Assembly (NCBI GenBank): GCA_963592435.1
Contig: CAVAWT010000005.1
Span: forward strand, 11,120-75,119
DNA from: Phoenicibacter sp963592435
GTDB taxonomy: Bacteria; Actinomycetota; Coriobacteriia; Coriobacteriales; Eggerthellaceae
Length of the DNA stretch: 64,000 bases
Reading direction: 5' to 3'
Shown here: positions 43,794-52,886 of the stretch, piece after piece
Position numbering within the stretch: position 1 is the stretch's first letter
Layout of the letters: each line of letters begins with the position of its first letter
Position numbers and translations under genes: made by a program
The notes under the pieces: model-generated
What the model saw: the letters and a program-made list of their open reading frames with translations, nothing else
What the model was told of the DNA's origin: nothing
Database searches by the model: none

Positions 43794-44606
43794 ATGAAAA
43801 AGAAACATGGCAATGTTCAACCTCATATCAACGATTGTTGTGTTCATAATGCCAATCAAATAAAAGTTAGCGATTTCGTTCAAGTGGTTGATAATGAAAC
43901 TAATAAAATCGTAATTCAAGGACTGGTTCAAAATGAGAAAGCATACGGTCCAACCACAACTCCTAAGAAGACTGACGAACTGGTGGGAGATAAGAAACTT
44001 TTCAGTATTGATAACGAATATTACTTTAAATTAGATGACACAAGTTACACCGTAAATAAACTCGATTCGCATTACATAAATGAGGATTTTATTAGACAAA
44101 ACTATAAACTTAATACTTGGCGTCGATACGACGAAAGGAGCCGAAATGGCTCAAATTTGTTTATCGATAACACAATAATGGAATTAGATAAAGAAGTTGA
44201 GAGTATTGTTAGGACTTTAAACGAATTCTCCCCCTACTTGTCCACTACTGGCTCCTGTAGTGGACATAAAAAGGAGCCAGCATGGGTGTCAATTAGAATT
44301 GAGAATTCTAGGACTTTCAACGACTTCGTGAACGTTTTTGACCCTTATAAACATAAAATTGAGCTCACTACCTATAAAGGACTTTATACACATGTCGCAC
44401 ATTTTCATGGGATGCCATTCTTTCCAAGACAGATGGATTTAACTCTTCGAACAATAAAAATTGGAGAACCTGCATATGAAGCTCTCAATGAGTTCGATAA
44501 CTATTTAAAGAAAATAATCAACTTAAGGCAAAAATCATACGATATGCTCGATGAAGCGATAACTAGCGAGAGAAGGTATCAGAAATTACACGGAGATCAA
44601 GATTAA
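43794..44606 (+). CDS. Protein of unknown function with an SCSGH motif
   Basis: About 270 residues that I cannot place in a family. It is hydrophilic, has no signal peptide or membrane segment, and contains two Cys near the N-terminus (NDCCVHN). Central TTGSCSGHKKEPAWVSIRIE is the most motif-like part; an SCSG box also occurs in TYW3-type tRNA-modifying proteins, but similarity beyond that box is not evident. ATG at 43794 follows AAGGA; in-frame starts at 43746 and 43752 lie in the terminator region. The coding sequence is more AT-rich than the flanking ilv genes. With the next gene it forms an insertion between ilvC and ilvD, suggesting horizontal acquisition. Confidence 0.6.
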   Translation: MKKKHGNVQPHINDCCVHNANQIKVSDFVQVVDNETNKIVIQGLVQNEKAYGPTTTPKKTDELVGDKKLFSIDNEYYFKLDDTSYTVNKLDSHYINEDFIRQNYKLNTWRRYDERSRNGSNLFIDNTIMELDKEVESIVRTLNEFSPYLSTTGSCSGHKKEPAWVSIRIENSRTFNDFVNVFDPYKHKIELTTYKGLYTHVAHFHGMPFFPRQMDLTLRTIKIGEPAYEALNEFDNYLKKIINLRQKSYDMLDEAITSERRYQKLHGDQD

Positions 44607-44634
44607 ACAGAAAAACATAAAACAAAAGTTTCAA

Positions 44635-44660
44635 GGGGAGTTTAATCGCTCCCCCTTTTT
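44635..44660. terminator. Terminator between the orphan gene and the convergent ATPase gene
   Basis: GGGGAG-TTTAATCG-CTCCCC followed by C and five T. It serves the plus-strand orphan gene; its T-run overlaps the stop codon of the minus-strand ATPase gene. Confidence 0.7.
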
Positions 44661-45873
44661 ATATGTCGAACGGTGAAACCGTCTGAACGTTTTCGTTGAT
44701 AAAATATGGTGTCTCAGTTTGACACACAACGTGCCCAAAACCAACTTCGTAGTCCTTAAATTGAGTTAAAACATCAAAGTTCTTAATTGCGTCATTACCA
44801 ACATTACCGCTCAACTTAACTTCCACTGGATGTAGACAATGACCACTCTTAATGACTAAATCAATCTCTCGTTTCTGCTGGTCACGATAGAAAAAAATGT
44901 TTCTTAAGTCTTTGCCAGCATTTTTATGACTTTTAAGAATCTCTGACACCACAAAGGTTTCAAACATGTGCCCGTTCATGGCACCTCTTTGCAATTGTTT
45001 TGCTGTGTCCCAACCAGTCAAATAACACGCAAGTCCTGTGTCTAGGAAGAATGCCTTAGGTGTTTTTGACAGCCTTTTGTCGCTATTTGCCCAAAATGGT
45101 TGGAGAATGTGAATGATGCCACTTGCTTCTAATACACTCGTCCACTCTTGTACTGTTTTCGCACTAACACCAACAGTGTCTGCGACATCACTTGAGTTTA
45201 ATAACTGACCCGTACGTGCAGCCATTGCAATTAAAAAGTTGTAAAACTTAGTTTCATTTTTTAAATTGAGCAACTGCCTCACATCGCGTTCAAGGTATGT
45301 TCGCACATAACTGGAATAAAAAACATCTCTGTCCACGTCTGCTTCTTGAAGACGAGGCATAGAACCTCTGCAGATGTGAGACCACACGTCAAAGTCTTCT
45401 TTTTTGCTGGTTGTTGACTTTCTTTCAATTCTTTGAGGAACATAAGCCTCGCAACTAAAATCACCAGTAACCTCCCTCAACGACAAACTTGAAAGTTCCA
45501 TAACTCCAACCCTGCCAGCAAGAGACTCGCTAACACCCTGCATAAGATTGAAGGACTGAGAACCGCTTAAAACAACAACTCCTTCATCTTCGCATCTGTC
45601 AACAATCAACTTAATTTGACGAAATAAACTTAGTGCTAACTGTACCTCATCAATAAAAACAGGAAGCGTTGAGTTTGTTATGAACGTTGAAGGGCTGTTT
45701 AATGCATTATTCAACTCATTTAAATCATCTAACGTCACATAATTAAAATTCTCACCGAGAACATGCTTTAACATGGTCGTTTTTCCAGACTGCCTTGCTC
45801 CAGTCACAAGCACAACCTTAAATTGTTTCATGTAACTCTGCAACGTCTTCTGAATTTCCCTCTCAATATACAT
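44659..45873 (-). CDS. AAA ATPase with DUF4143-type C-terminal domain
   Basis: 404 residues of the widespread family of stand-alone ATPases with a C-terminal nuclease-fold domain. Walker A is VTGARQSGKTTMLKHVLG (residues ~20-37), Walker B LPVFIDEVQ, and a sensor-type VVLSGSQSF follows. A winged-helix-like part (SDVADTVGVSAKTVQEWTSV) and the DUF4143-like end (FFYRDQQKREIDLVIKSG, then LHPVEVKLSG, an E-x-K-type arrangement) follow. The physiological role of the family is unclear; genes are often mobile. ATG at 45873 follows GGGGAG. Own promoter at 45907-45934. Confidence 0.88.
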   Translation of the reverse strand: MYIEREIQKTLQSYMKQFKVVLVTGARQSGKTTMLKHVLGENFNYVTLDDLNELNNALNSPSTFITNSTLPVFIDEVQLALSLFRQIKLIVDRCEDEGVVVLSGSQSFNLMQGVSESLAGRVGVMELSSLSLREVTGDFSCEAYVPQRIERKSTTSKKEDFDVWSHICRGSMPRLQEADVDRDVFYSSYVRTYLERDVRQLLNLKNETKFYNFLIAMAARTGQLLNSSDVADTVGVSAKTVQEWTSVLEASGIIHILQPFWANSDKRLSKTPKAFFLDTGLACYLTGWDTAKQLQRGAMNGHMFETFVVSEILKSHKNAGKDLRNIFFYRDQQKREIDLVIKSGHCLHPVEVKLSGNVGNDAIKNFDVLTQFKDYEVGFGHVVCQTETPYFINENVQTVSPFDI

Positions 45874-45906
45874 GAACTCCCCTTTGATAATTTTAAGTTA
45901 AGTTAT

Positions 45907-45934
45907 ATTATACTATTTAAAATTTGGAGTTGAA
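45907..45934 (-). promoter_or_regulatory. Promoter of the DUF4143-type ATPase gene
   Basis: Minus-strand TTCAAC (45934-45929) and perfect TATAAT (45912-45907) with a 16-base spacer, about 30 bases upstream of the start codon. Confidence 0.6.
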
Positions 45935-45965
45935 CTACAAATTTTACAAGTTTTAGGCAATTTTT

Positions 45966-45994
45966 TTGACATATTGTAATAGGACTTACATTAT
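45966..45994 (+). promoter_or_regulatory. Probable ilvD promoter
   Basis: Perfect TTGACA at 45966-45971 and CATTAT at 45989-45994 with a 17-base spacer. It would give ilvD its own transcript, separate from the ilvA-ilvC operon, with a leader of about 90 bases. Confidence 0.6.
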
Positions 45995-46093
45995 TCCAAA
46001 ATTTTGAAGTTTATTTTTCAACAATTTACTTTAAAGGAAATCGCTTCATTGTAAAATAAAACTACTCTATTAACTGACTACTAGGAGTTCAAA

Positions 46094-47752
46094 ATGGACA
46101 TTAAAGACAGAAGTGAAAACTTGCAATTTGCGCCGGCGCGCTCGCTTTTTCATGCGCTTGGGATGACAGACACCGACATGAAACGCCCGCTTGTTGGCAT
46201 TGTTAATTCGTACAACGAGATTGTACCAGGACACATGAACCTTGACAAAATTGTTGAGGCTGTGAAGCTTGGCGTTGCAATGGCTGGTGGCACGCCAGTG
46301 GAATTCCCTGCAATTGCAGTGTGCGACGGCATTGCGATGGGTCACGTAGGGATGAAATATTCCCTTGTAACGCGCGATTTGATTGCGGATTCAACTGAAT
46401 GTATGGCAATTGCTCACGCTTTTGACGCACTCGTCATGATTCCAAACTGCGACAAAAACGTGCCTGGTCTTTTGATGGCAGCTGCTCGCGTTAACGTTCC
46501 GACCGTTTTCGTTTCAGGTGGACCAATGCTTGCTGGACACATTCATGGCAATAAAACGTCACTTTCCTCCATTTTCGAAGCTGTTGGACAATATAACGCA
46601 GGCAAGATTGACGCAGACGAATTGCATGCTTGTGAATGCAAAACATGCCCCACTTGCGGGTCATGCTCTGGAATGTATACAGCAAACTCCATGAATTGCT
46701 TAACTGAAGTTTTAGGAATGGGGCTTCGTGGAAACGGAACAATTCCTGCTGTTTATTCTGCACGCATTGAGCTTGCAAAGCAGGCTGGCATGCAGGTTAT
46801 GGAGATGTATAACAAAAACATTCGTCCACGCGATATCATGACATATGACGCATTCCAAAACGCTCTGACTGTCGACATGGCGCTTGGTTGCTCCACAAAT
46901 TCTATGCTTCACTTGCCTGCTATTGCGCATGAATGTGGCATTGAAATTAACTTAAGTATAGCAAACGAAATTTCAGCAAAAACTCCTAACCTTTGCCACC
47001 TAGCACCTGCTGGCAGAACTTACATGGAAGACTTAAACGAAGCTGGTGGCGTTTATGCTGTCATGAACGAACTTACAAAGCACGACCTCATTCATAAAGA
47101 CTGCATGACCGTAACAGGCAAAACAATTGGTGAAAACATTGCAAGTTGCAAAAACTTGGATGAAGACGTCATCAGAAACATTGACAATCCATATTCTGAG
47201 ACTGGCGGAATTGCAGTTCTTCGTGGCAACCTTGCAAAAGATGGTTGTGTTGTTAAACGCAGTGCAGTTTCTGAAAACATGCTTGTGCATGAAGGTCCTG
47301 CAAAAGTGTTCGACTCAGAGGAAGAGGCACAGAGCGCAATCAACGCTAGTAAAATTGTTGCAGGAGACGTTGTTGTTATTCGCTATGAGGGTCCAAAAGG
47401 TGGACCTGGAATGCGTGAGATGTTGAACCCAACGTCAGCCATCATGGGCATGGGTCTCGGCGAATCTGTTGCACTCATCACTGACGGTCGTTTTAGTGGC
47501 GCAACACGAGGTGCTTGCGTGGGGCATGTTACACCAGAGGCAGCTTCTGGCGGCGTTATTGGAGTTGTTGAAGAAGGTGACATCATTAAGATTGACATTC
47601 CCAACAACACAATTGAGCTTAAAATCGACGACGCTGAACTAACAAAACGTTTGGAGAACTTCACTCCCAAAACTAAAGAGCTCTCAGGATATTTGAAACG
47701 CTATGCAAAACTCGTTTCTGGTGGCGCATTTGGGGCAATTGTTAACGAATAA
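46094..47752 (+). CDS. ilvD: Dihydroxy-acid dehydratase
   Basis: Fe-S enzyme forming the 2-oxo acids of isoleucine and valine. 552 residues: NSYNEIVPGHMNLDKI, MIPNCDKNVPGLLMAA and CPTCGSCSGMYTANSMN hold the cluster Cys; GPKGGPGMREMLNPTSA and DGRFSGATRGACVGHVTPEA are in the C-terminal domain. ATG after TAGGAG. Separated from the rest of the pathway by a 2.1-kb insertion. Confidence 0.97.
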   Translation: MDIKDRSENLQFAPARSLFHALGMTDTDMKRPLVGIVNSYNEIVPGHMNLDKIVEAVKLGVAMAGGTPVEFPAIAVCDGIAMGHVGMKYSLVTRDLIADSTECMAIAHAFDALVMIPNCDKNVPGLLMAAARVNVPTVFVSGGPMLAGHIHGNKTSLSSIFEAVGQYNAGKIDADELHACECKTCPTCGSCSGMYTANSMNCLTEVLGMGLRGNGTIPAVYSARIELAKQAGMQVMEMYNKNIRPRDIMTYDAFQNALTVDMALGCSTNSMLHLPAIAHECGIEINLSIANEISAKTPNLCHLAPAGRTYMEDLNEAGGVYAVMNELTKHDLIHKDCMTVTGKTIGENIASCKNLDEDVIRNIDNPYSETGGIAVLRGNLAKDGCVVKRSAVSENMLVHEGPAKVFDSEEEAQSAINASKIVAGDVVVIRYEGPKGGPGMREMLNPTSAIMGMGLGESVALITDGRFSGATRGACVGHVTPEAASGGVIGVVEEGDIIKIDIPNNTIELKIDDAELTKRLENFTPKTKELSGYLKRYAKLVSGGAFGAIVNE

Positions 47753-47755
47753 GCT

Positions 47756-48868
47756 ATGATTACAGACGTAACAAAACTTACAGTTTTTAATAAACCTCAC
47801 ACAAACGAGTTTCTCGTCAACTTAGATGATAGGTTTAAACTTTGTCGTGAGCTCTACGCAAAGACGAACGGCAATTTGTCAGAATACGTGCTCAACCTTG
47901 TTGTTAGTGATGAAAATGCATACCTTCAAAAAGTTGCAAAGCACGAAGCAATTTCGGAAGAACTTGAAGAGGCTTTGCAACTTGACCTCTCAATTCTGCA
48001 AAACATTGCAGACTTAGCCTGCAATGAAGATGAAGGGTTACCAAAATTCTCAACTTCAAAAGTCGATTTAAAAGATGAGTTTCAAAAGGTAGTTAATAAC
48101 ATCTTCACGCATGGATATGGCAAATGGCGCAATGATGTTATGTTTGAGTTTGATGATAACTTAAGTGACATTGTGTCAGTTAAACATCCAGACAAAACAA
48201 GTTTCTCTGACCTTTTTGACTATGAGCGAGAGCGCAAAATCGTTGTTGACAACACTCTTGCTTTTTTGAATGGTAAACCAGCACAAAACATACTTTTAAC
48301 AGGAGATGCTGGAACAGGCAAATCTTCAACTGTTAAAGCAACTGTAAATGAATATGCTGATAAGGGCTTAAGAATCATTGAAGTTAAAAAGTCGCAGGTG
48401 AAGCACATCCCAGAAATAATCGCCCAAATTGAAGACAATCCACTCCATTTCATCATCTTCATTGACGACATATCATTCGCAACAGACGATGACGCATTTG
48501 GCGAAATGAAGGCACTTTTGGAAGGCTCACTTTCTGCGCAATCTGAAAACGTAATAATCTACGCAACCTCAAACAGACGGCACATCGTCAAAGAAAAGTG
48601 GTCGGACAGAGAGGGCGACGAAATCCACGTTACTGATTCGATCCAAGAAATGGTGTCACTTTCAGAACGATTCGGGCTTCACATCACATTCTCTTGCCCT
48701 TCCAAAAAAGAATACCTTGAAATTATGCACCAACTCTTGGCTAAACAGGGCGTGCAAAACGTCCCAGAAGATGTTGACATTTTGGCTGAGCGTTTCGCCA
48801 CAAATCACGGTGGAAGGTCGGGGCGTTGCGCAAAACAATTCGTTGAGACGATTATTGCTACAAAATAA
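47756..48868 (+). CDS. DUF815-type AAA+ ATPase
   Basis: 370-residue P-loop ATPase of the DUF815 family. Walker A is LLTGDAGTGKSSTVKATVN (residues ~178-196), Walker B HFIIFIDDISFA, sensor 1 IIYATSNRRHI, and an arginine-rich GGRSGRCAKQFVET near the C-terminus. The family resembles DnaA/DnaC-like loaders but its function is not established. The start lies 3 bases after the ilvD stop with no clear ribosome site, suggesting translational coupling; a metabolic link to ilvD is not evident. Followed by a convergent terminator. Confidence 0.85.
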   Translation: MITDVTKLTVFNKPHTNEFLVNLDDRFKLCRELYAKTNGNLSEYVLNLVVSDENAYLQKVAKHEAISEELEEALQLDLSILQNIADLACNEDEGLPKFSTSKVDLKDEFQKVVNNIFTHGYGKWRNDVMFEFDDNLSDIVSVKHPDKTSFSDLFDYERERKIVVDNTLAFLNGKPAQNILLTGDAGTGKSSTVKATVNEYADKGLRIIEVKKSQVKHIPEIIAQIEDNPLHFIIFIDDISFATDDDAFGEMKALLEGSLSAQSENVIIYATSNRRHIVKEKWSDREGDEIHVTDSIQEMVSLSERFGLHITFSCPSKKEYLEIMHQLLAKQGVQNVPEDVDILAERFATNHGGRSGRCAKQFVETIIATK

Positions 48869-48893
48869 AACTTCTAAAAACAAAAAAAAATTC

Positions 48894-48923
48894 CAGGCAA
48901 GCAAAATTTATCTTGCTTGCCTG
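48894..48923. terminator. Terminator between the DUF815-type ATPase gene and the secreted protease gene
   Basis: Perfect 11-base stem CAGGCAAGCAA/TTGCTTGCCTG with an 8-base loop. On the minus strand it runs into nine T residues, making a strong terminator for the protease gene; it can also act for the plus-strand gene. Confidence 0.85.
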
Positions 48924-48963
48924 AAATGTGTTAAAACCAGCTAATTGCTCTTAAACTCGAAGC

Positions 48964-51165
48964 CTAGCTTGTCTTTATTCCATACCAACCAGTGCCTTCG
49001 CCTCTCCAACCTTTCTTCACAAGAGAGTCATTTTCATCCTTTGAAGTTGTGTAGTTGTGTGTGCCTGTGACTGCGTATGGGTTATATTGGCGATAGACTA
49101 TAACACCCTTGTCATCATCTGAATACCAGCCGATACCCTCGTTTATCCACCCTGCCTTAACAAGATTGTCGCGCTCAGCAGTGTCAGTTGTGTAGTGATG
49201 GTCGCCACCTGCAACATATTTATTGTAGAGGCGATAGACTGGGGTGTTAGAAGTTGTTGGAGCTGTCCAGCCAACACCCTCATCAGTCCATCCGAGGCTA
49301 ACGAGGTTAGCCTTTTCGTCGTCGTTAGCGGTGTAGAAGTGCTCTCCAGTCCATTTGTTATAAAGGCGATTCATGGTTGAAGGCAAGACTGTCGCATAAC
49401 CTTTGGCGCAGAAATTATCAATCGACAAAAGCGCTTGTTCCTGCTGAGTTTGAGCTTGCCATGAATTCTTTGGATCATTAGACAAGAAGCTCTCGCCAGA
49501 ATTTATGACAGCAGTGCTGGCGATTGCTCCAACGCCGTTGAGTTGAGAGCCAGCGGGAGCCAAATATGTTCCAGAATTTGTTTCCTGAGAAAACCATATT
49601 GCATATTTGTCACCCTTGTTCAAAGTGACAGTGTCGTTCAACTTTATGCTGACATATCCTTCATAACTTGAAGTGTATGTGCCCTGCGCTTCGGGCTTGT
49701 CAAAAGAGCCAGAAATGTCTTTTGGAGATGTTGCATTCGATTTAAGCTTATAAACTCTATAAGTCAACTTTTTGCCATCTGGAACATAATAGGTTCCAAC
49801 GTGGTGAAGTTCTTGCTTTTCTGAAGCAGTGTACATGTTTGAGTACCACTGACCTTCAGCATACGACATGAAAGCAGCCTGAATGTAGTCATATTGATCA
49901 ACAATCTCAGTCGATGTGTCAATTAAAGATCCAGTATAGTTTGTTGTGTCAAACTCATAGGTGTGAGCTTCGTCAATGCTTTGATCATAATAGGAAAGAT
50001 AAAAATAGCCACTCTCTCCCCAGGCTGTGCCCCATGAGTTTTTGACGATAAATGCGCCATTTGCTGGGGGCTGATATGCAGCATTAAAGTTCGTGGCAGG
50101 GTAATCATCATCATAACCCACGACGCAAACTGCATGATTAGAAGATAAAAACATGTTGTTCGGCTGCACTGTGTATTGGCAATGTGTTGTTGCGTTGTAA
50201 AAAGTGGTTAGTGCTGGCTCTGTTTTTGAGCTCTGCCCTCCCCAATAAGCAATGTCAACTGCCTTACCTTTACTTAGTTCTGTTTTGATGTTATTAAGCA
50301 CAGTCGTGTTCGTCGATTTATATTTTTTGGAAGTAGCAGCTGTCCCTTCGGTGTTAATTAAGCTACCGAGACTGTCTTCTTTTGTTAGTCGCACAATAGA
50401 GTGCCTGCGCTGATCCATGGTCAATAAGTCGGCGGACTTTAAGACTTTGCCTTCCAATGCATAAGTCGGAAATGCGATGTCAGCCGCAGTCGTAATCCCA
50501 GTTCCCTGCATAAACATAGAACTGGCTTGAGTTGCATTTCCTCCTGCGTTTAACCTGTTTGTTCCCGTATCACTTTCGTCATCAGATGTCTTCTCATTTT
50601 TGACGTAGCCTCCCTCGCCTTTTTGAGAGATTTCAGTTCCTTTCAAGCTGGTTGTAGATGTCGGAAGTTTTTCAAAACCAAAAAAGGCAGTTTGAAAAGC
50701 TGAATAATCGACAGCGCTTTTACCAGTCGAATTCGCGATTGCCGTTTCTGCTGTAGCATTGGCAGCCCACGCCCAGCAAGTTCCTGTTCTATTCTGATTC
50801 TTTATCGATGTCACTTTGTTAGTTGTGCGAAGATCTACTTTTGAAGGCAGTGATTCGGCCAAAAGAGCTGAGTCTCCCTCACCTTCAGAGACGTTATAGC
50901 GTTCATCCGATTTGTCGACAACGCTGATGTGTCCACCGCGATTAAGTTGCGCTTCAATCTCTTCAACTGATTTCACCCTTCCTTGAACACTCTCATCGCT
51001 GATCCCTAATTCTGTCACAGATGCACTGTTAGTTGCAGATTCTTCCTGAGCCTGAGCGACCTTTTCTGTGCTCAAGTGCGGTGTCAGCGTGATGACGAGT
51101 GACAAAGCAACAAAAATTGATACTGCTTTTTTACCCACTTCCGCTCTATTGCAATTTCTTTTCAT
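48964..51165 (-). CDS. Secreted papain-like (C1A) protease with C-terminal DUF5648-type repeats
   Basis: About 733 residues. A signal peptide is seen (KKAVSIFVALSLVITLTP...), then a propeptide-like region, then a C1A peptidase domain with the oxyanion Gln and nucleophile Cys in KNQNRTGTCWAWA, the catalytic His in SSNHAVCVVGYDDDY and Asn in FIVKNSWGTAWGESG. A beta-rich, lectin-like region follows. The last ~150 residues hold three repeats with RLYNKWTGEHFYT and VSLGWTDEGVGW patterns (DUF5648-like), often found on actinobacterial and firmicute surface proteins. No LPXTG or membrane anchor is seen, so the repeats may bind the wall. ATG at 51165 is preferred: AAGGAG precedes it and a typical signal peptide follows. 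It lies 66 bases after the CAP gene with the same repeats. Confidence 0.88.
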   Translation of the reverse strand: MKRNCNRAEVGKKAVSIFVALSLVITLTPHLSTEKVAQAQEESATNSASVTELGISDESVQGRVKSVEEIEAQLNRGGHISVVDKSDERYNVSEGEGDSALLAESLPSKVDLRTTNKVTSIKNQNRTGTCWAWAANATAETAIANSTGKSAVDYSAFQTAFFGFEKLPTSTTSLKGTEISQKGEGGYVKNEKTSDDESDTGTNRLNAGGNATQASSMFMQGTGITTAADIAFPTYALEGKVLKSADLLTMDQRRHSIVRLTKEDSLGSLINTEGTAATSKKYKSTNTTVLNNIKTELSKGKAVDIAYWGGQSSKTEPALTTFYNATTHCQYTVQPNNMFLSSNHAVCVVGYDDDYPATNFNAAYQPPANGAFIVKNSWGTAWGESGYFYLSYYDQSIDEAHTYEFDTTNYTGSLIDTSTEIVDQYDYIQAAFMSYAEGQWYSNMYTASEKQELHHVGTYYVPDGKKLTYRVYKLKSNATSPKDISGSFDKPEAQGTYTSSYEGYVSIKLNDTVTLNKGDKYAIWFSQETNSGTYLAPAGSQLNGVGAIASTAVINSGESFLSNDPKNSWQAQTQQEQALLSIDNFCAKGYATVLPSTMNRLYNKWTGEHFYTANDDEKANLVSLGWTDEGVGWTAPTTSNTPVYRLYNKYVAGGDHHYTTDTAERDNLVKAGWINEGIGWYSDDDKGVIVYRQYNPYAVTGTHNYTTSKDENDSLVKKGWRGEGTGWYGIKTS

Positions 51166-51231
51166 CGAATTTCTCCTTAATAATTTTTCTAAACTTGCGA
51201 CCAAAAAGTCAAACAATCTAAATTGTTGGAA

Positions 51232-52734
51232 TTATTGATCATTTTTGAAGCCATACCATCCTATCCCCTCATCTCTCCATCCTTTCGAAATCAAGTTTTT
51301 CTTTTCGCTTTGGTTTAATGTGAAGTTGTGTGTCCCCACTGCAGCATAGGGGTTATATTGCCGAAGCAGGGCTGTGCTTCCTGAATCAGTTTTTGCAGAA
51401 GAATACCAACCTGTGCCTTCCTGCCTCCATCCAACCTTAGCAAGCTTGTCATATTCGCTTTTATTCGTTGTGTAATGATGATCGCCTGCATAAGGGTTAT
51501 AGAGACGATAAACTGGCGTCTTGGAAGTCTGAGGAGCATACCATCCGACGTTCTCATAAGTCCAGCCAACCAAAACAAGATTGTTTAACTCCGTTGCACT
51601 TTTTGTGTAGAAATGCTCACCTGTCCATTTGTTATAGAGCCTAAACATCGCATTTTTCTCAGGAACTGTTATGTCGATGAAGACTGTGGAATTTCCCTTG
51701 CCAATAATGTAGACCTTTGCTGTTCCCGAACTCTGTGCAGTCGCTTTTCCAGATGTTTCCATCTTTAGCACACTTGAATTGTCAGAATACCACTTTTCTT
51801 TCACTGCAAAAGTCCCATTTCTGTAATTGAGAACTGCAGAAAAAGTGAACGAATCATTTAAATTAATAATTGTTGCCCCAGAATATAAATTTAAAGCGAT
51901 CTTATGCTTCTCAACAAGACTTTGGCTAACCGAAATGTCAAACGAATAGGTCCCAGCCAAGTTTGTTGGTGAGGTTGACCCCAAAACTTGTGTTGAAGCT
52001 TCTCCCGCAGCAACCTTTTGTGTTGAAAACCCGTCAGTTACAGCAAAGCCATATGATTTGTAGGAAGGGTCAATCATCATTAGGTAATGTCCCGTTTCCC
52101 CATGATCTTGACCGTTGACTTGCTTGATGTAGTCCGCCTTTTCCACCGCCCACATGTCAATAGCATTTTCACCTGTTATGTTATACGATGCCCACGCAAG
52201 GCTTTCTGCGCTTGCACCTTTTCCATCACAGGTCGCTGTGAAACATGAGTCTCCATTTGGACGAGTGTGACCAAGCGACAAATCTCCAGCTTCGATCGAT
52301 CGCTGAAGAGCAATTCTCTCCAGCGCGTTTGACCACTTCGGATTTTTATAATCCGACTCACTCATTCCAATTTGTTTTAAATAATCAGGAATCGTTTTGC
52401 CTGATATTTTTATGTTTGAATCTTTGAGTGCATCTTCTCTCCAATGTTTTAAGCGCGAAAGTGAAGTTGATGCAACAGATTTTTGATCTATCGAAAACTT
52501 CCTTGTTCCAATTATTCCGCCTCCCAGCTGAACATCAGTTGTTGCGCCTTTTTGTGATGCGCTTGATTGAAGACTGGCGCCGTCAAAATCCTGCTCATTT
52601 AATGCATATGAATCGCTCAAGGAAAAAGTCGTATCTTCAGCGTAAGCAACATAATCACTAGCAAAAATAGCTGTGAAAAATAGCACTGAACAGGCAACTA
52701 TAAAAAACAACTGGTAACTTAACTTCTTTGACAT
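51232..52734 (-). CDS. Secreted CAP-domain (SCP-like) protein with C-terminal DUF5648-type repeats
   Basis: 500 residues. N-terminal signal peptide (YQLFFIVACSVLFFTAIFAS). Residues ~90-235 resemble a CAP domain: ALQRSIEAGDLSLGHTRPNG with the conserved His, SAESLAWASYN, and HGETGHYLMMIDPSYKSYGF with a second His and the GH..M-type core. Residues ~240-360 are beta-rich, Ig-like. The end has three DUF5648-type repeats (FRLYNKWTGEHFYTKSATEL and two more), very similar to those of the next gene. ATG at 52734 follows GGGGAG. Probably cell-surface or exported; the role is unknown. Together the pair looks like one transcription unit. Confidence 0.85.
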   Translation of the reverse strand: MSKKLSYQLFFIVACSVLFFTAIFASDYVAYAEDTTFSLSDSYALNEQDFDGASLQSSASQKGATTDVQLGGGIIGTRKFSIDQKSVASTSLSRLKHWREDALKDSNIKISGKTIPDYLKQIGMSESDYKNPKWSNALERIALQRSIEAGDLSLGHTRPNGDSCFTATCDGKGASAESLAWASYNITGENAIDMWAVEKADYIKQVNGQDHGETGHYLMMIDPSYKSYGFAVTDGFSTQKVAAGEASTQVLGSTSPTNLAGTYSFDISVSQSLVEKHKIALNLYSGATIINLNDSFTFSAVLNYRNGTFAVKEKWYSDNSSVLKMETSGKATAQSSGTAKVYIIGKGNSTVFIDITVPEKNAMFRLYNKWTGEHFYTKSATELNNLVLVGWTYENVGWYAPQTSKTPVYRLYNPYAGDHHYTTNKSEYDKLAKVGWRQEGTGWYSSAKTDSGSTALLRQYNPYAAVGTHNFTLNQSEKKNLISKGWRDEGIGWYGFKNDQ

Positions 52735-52886
52735 CTTAGCTCCCCAAATTGACTAAACAAAATTATTACTCATCCGATTGTAAACCAATTTAGGCATTTT
52801 CTTGGGATCGTTGCGTTAGAATTAGGTAATCGAAAACACAAAAATGTTTTAGATTTTTTAAGTTATCTATTGTAAGGGGGCAAAAA

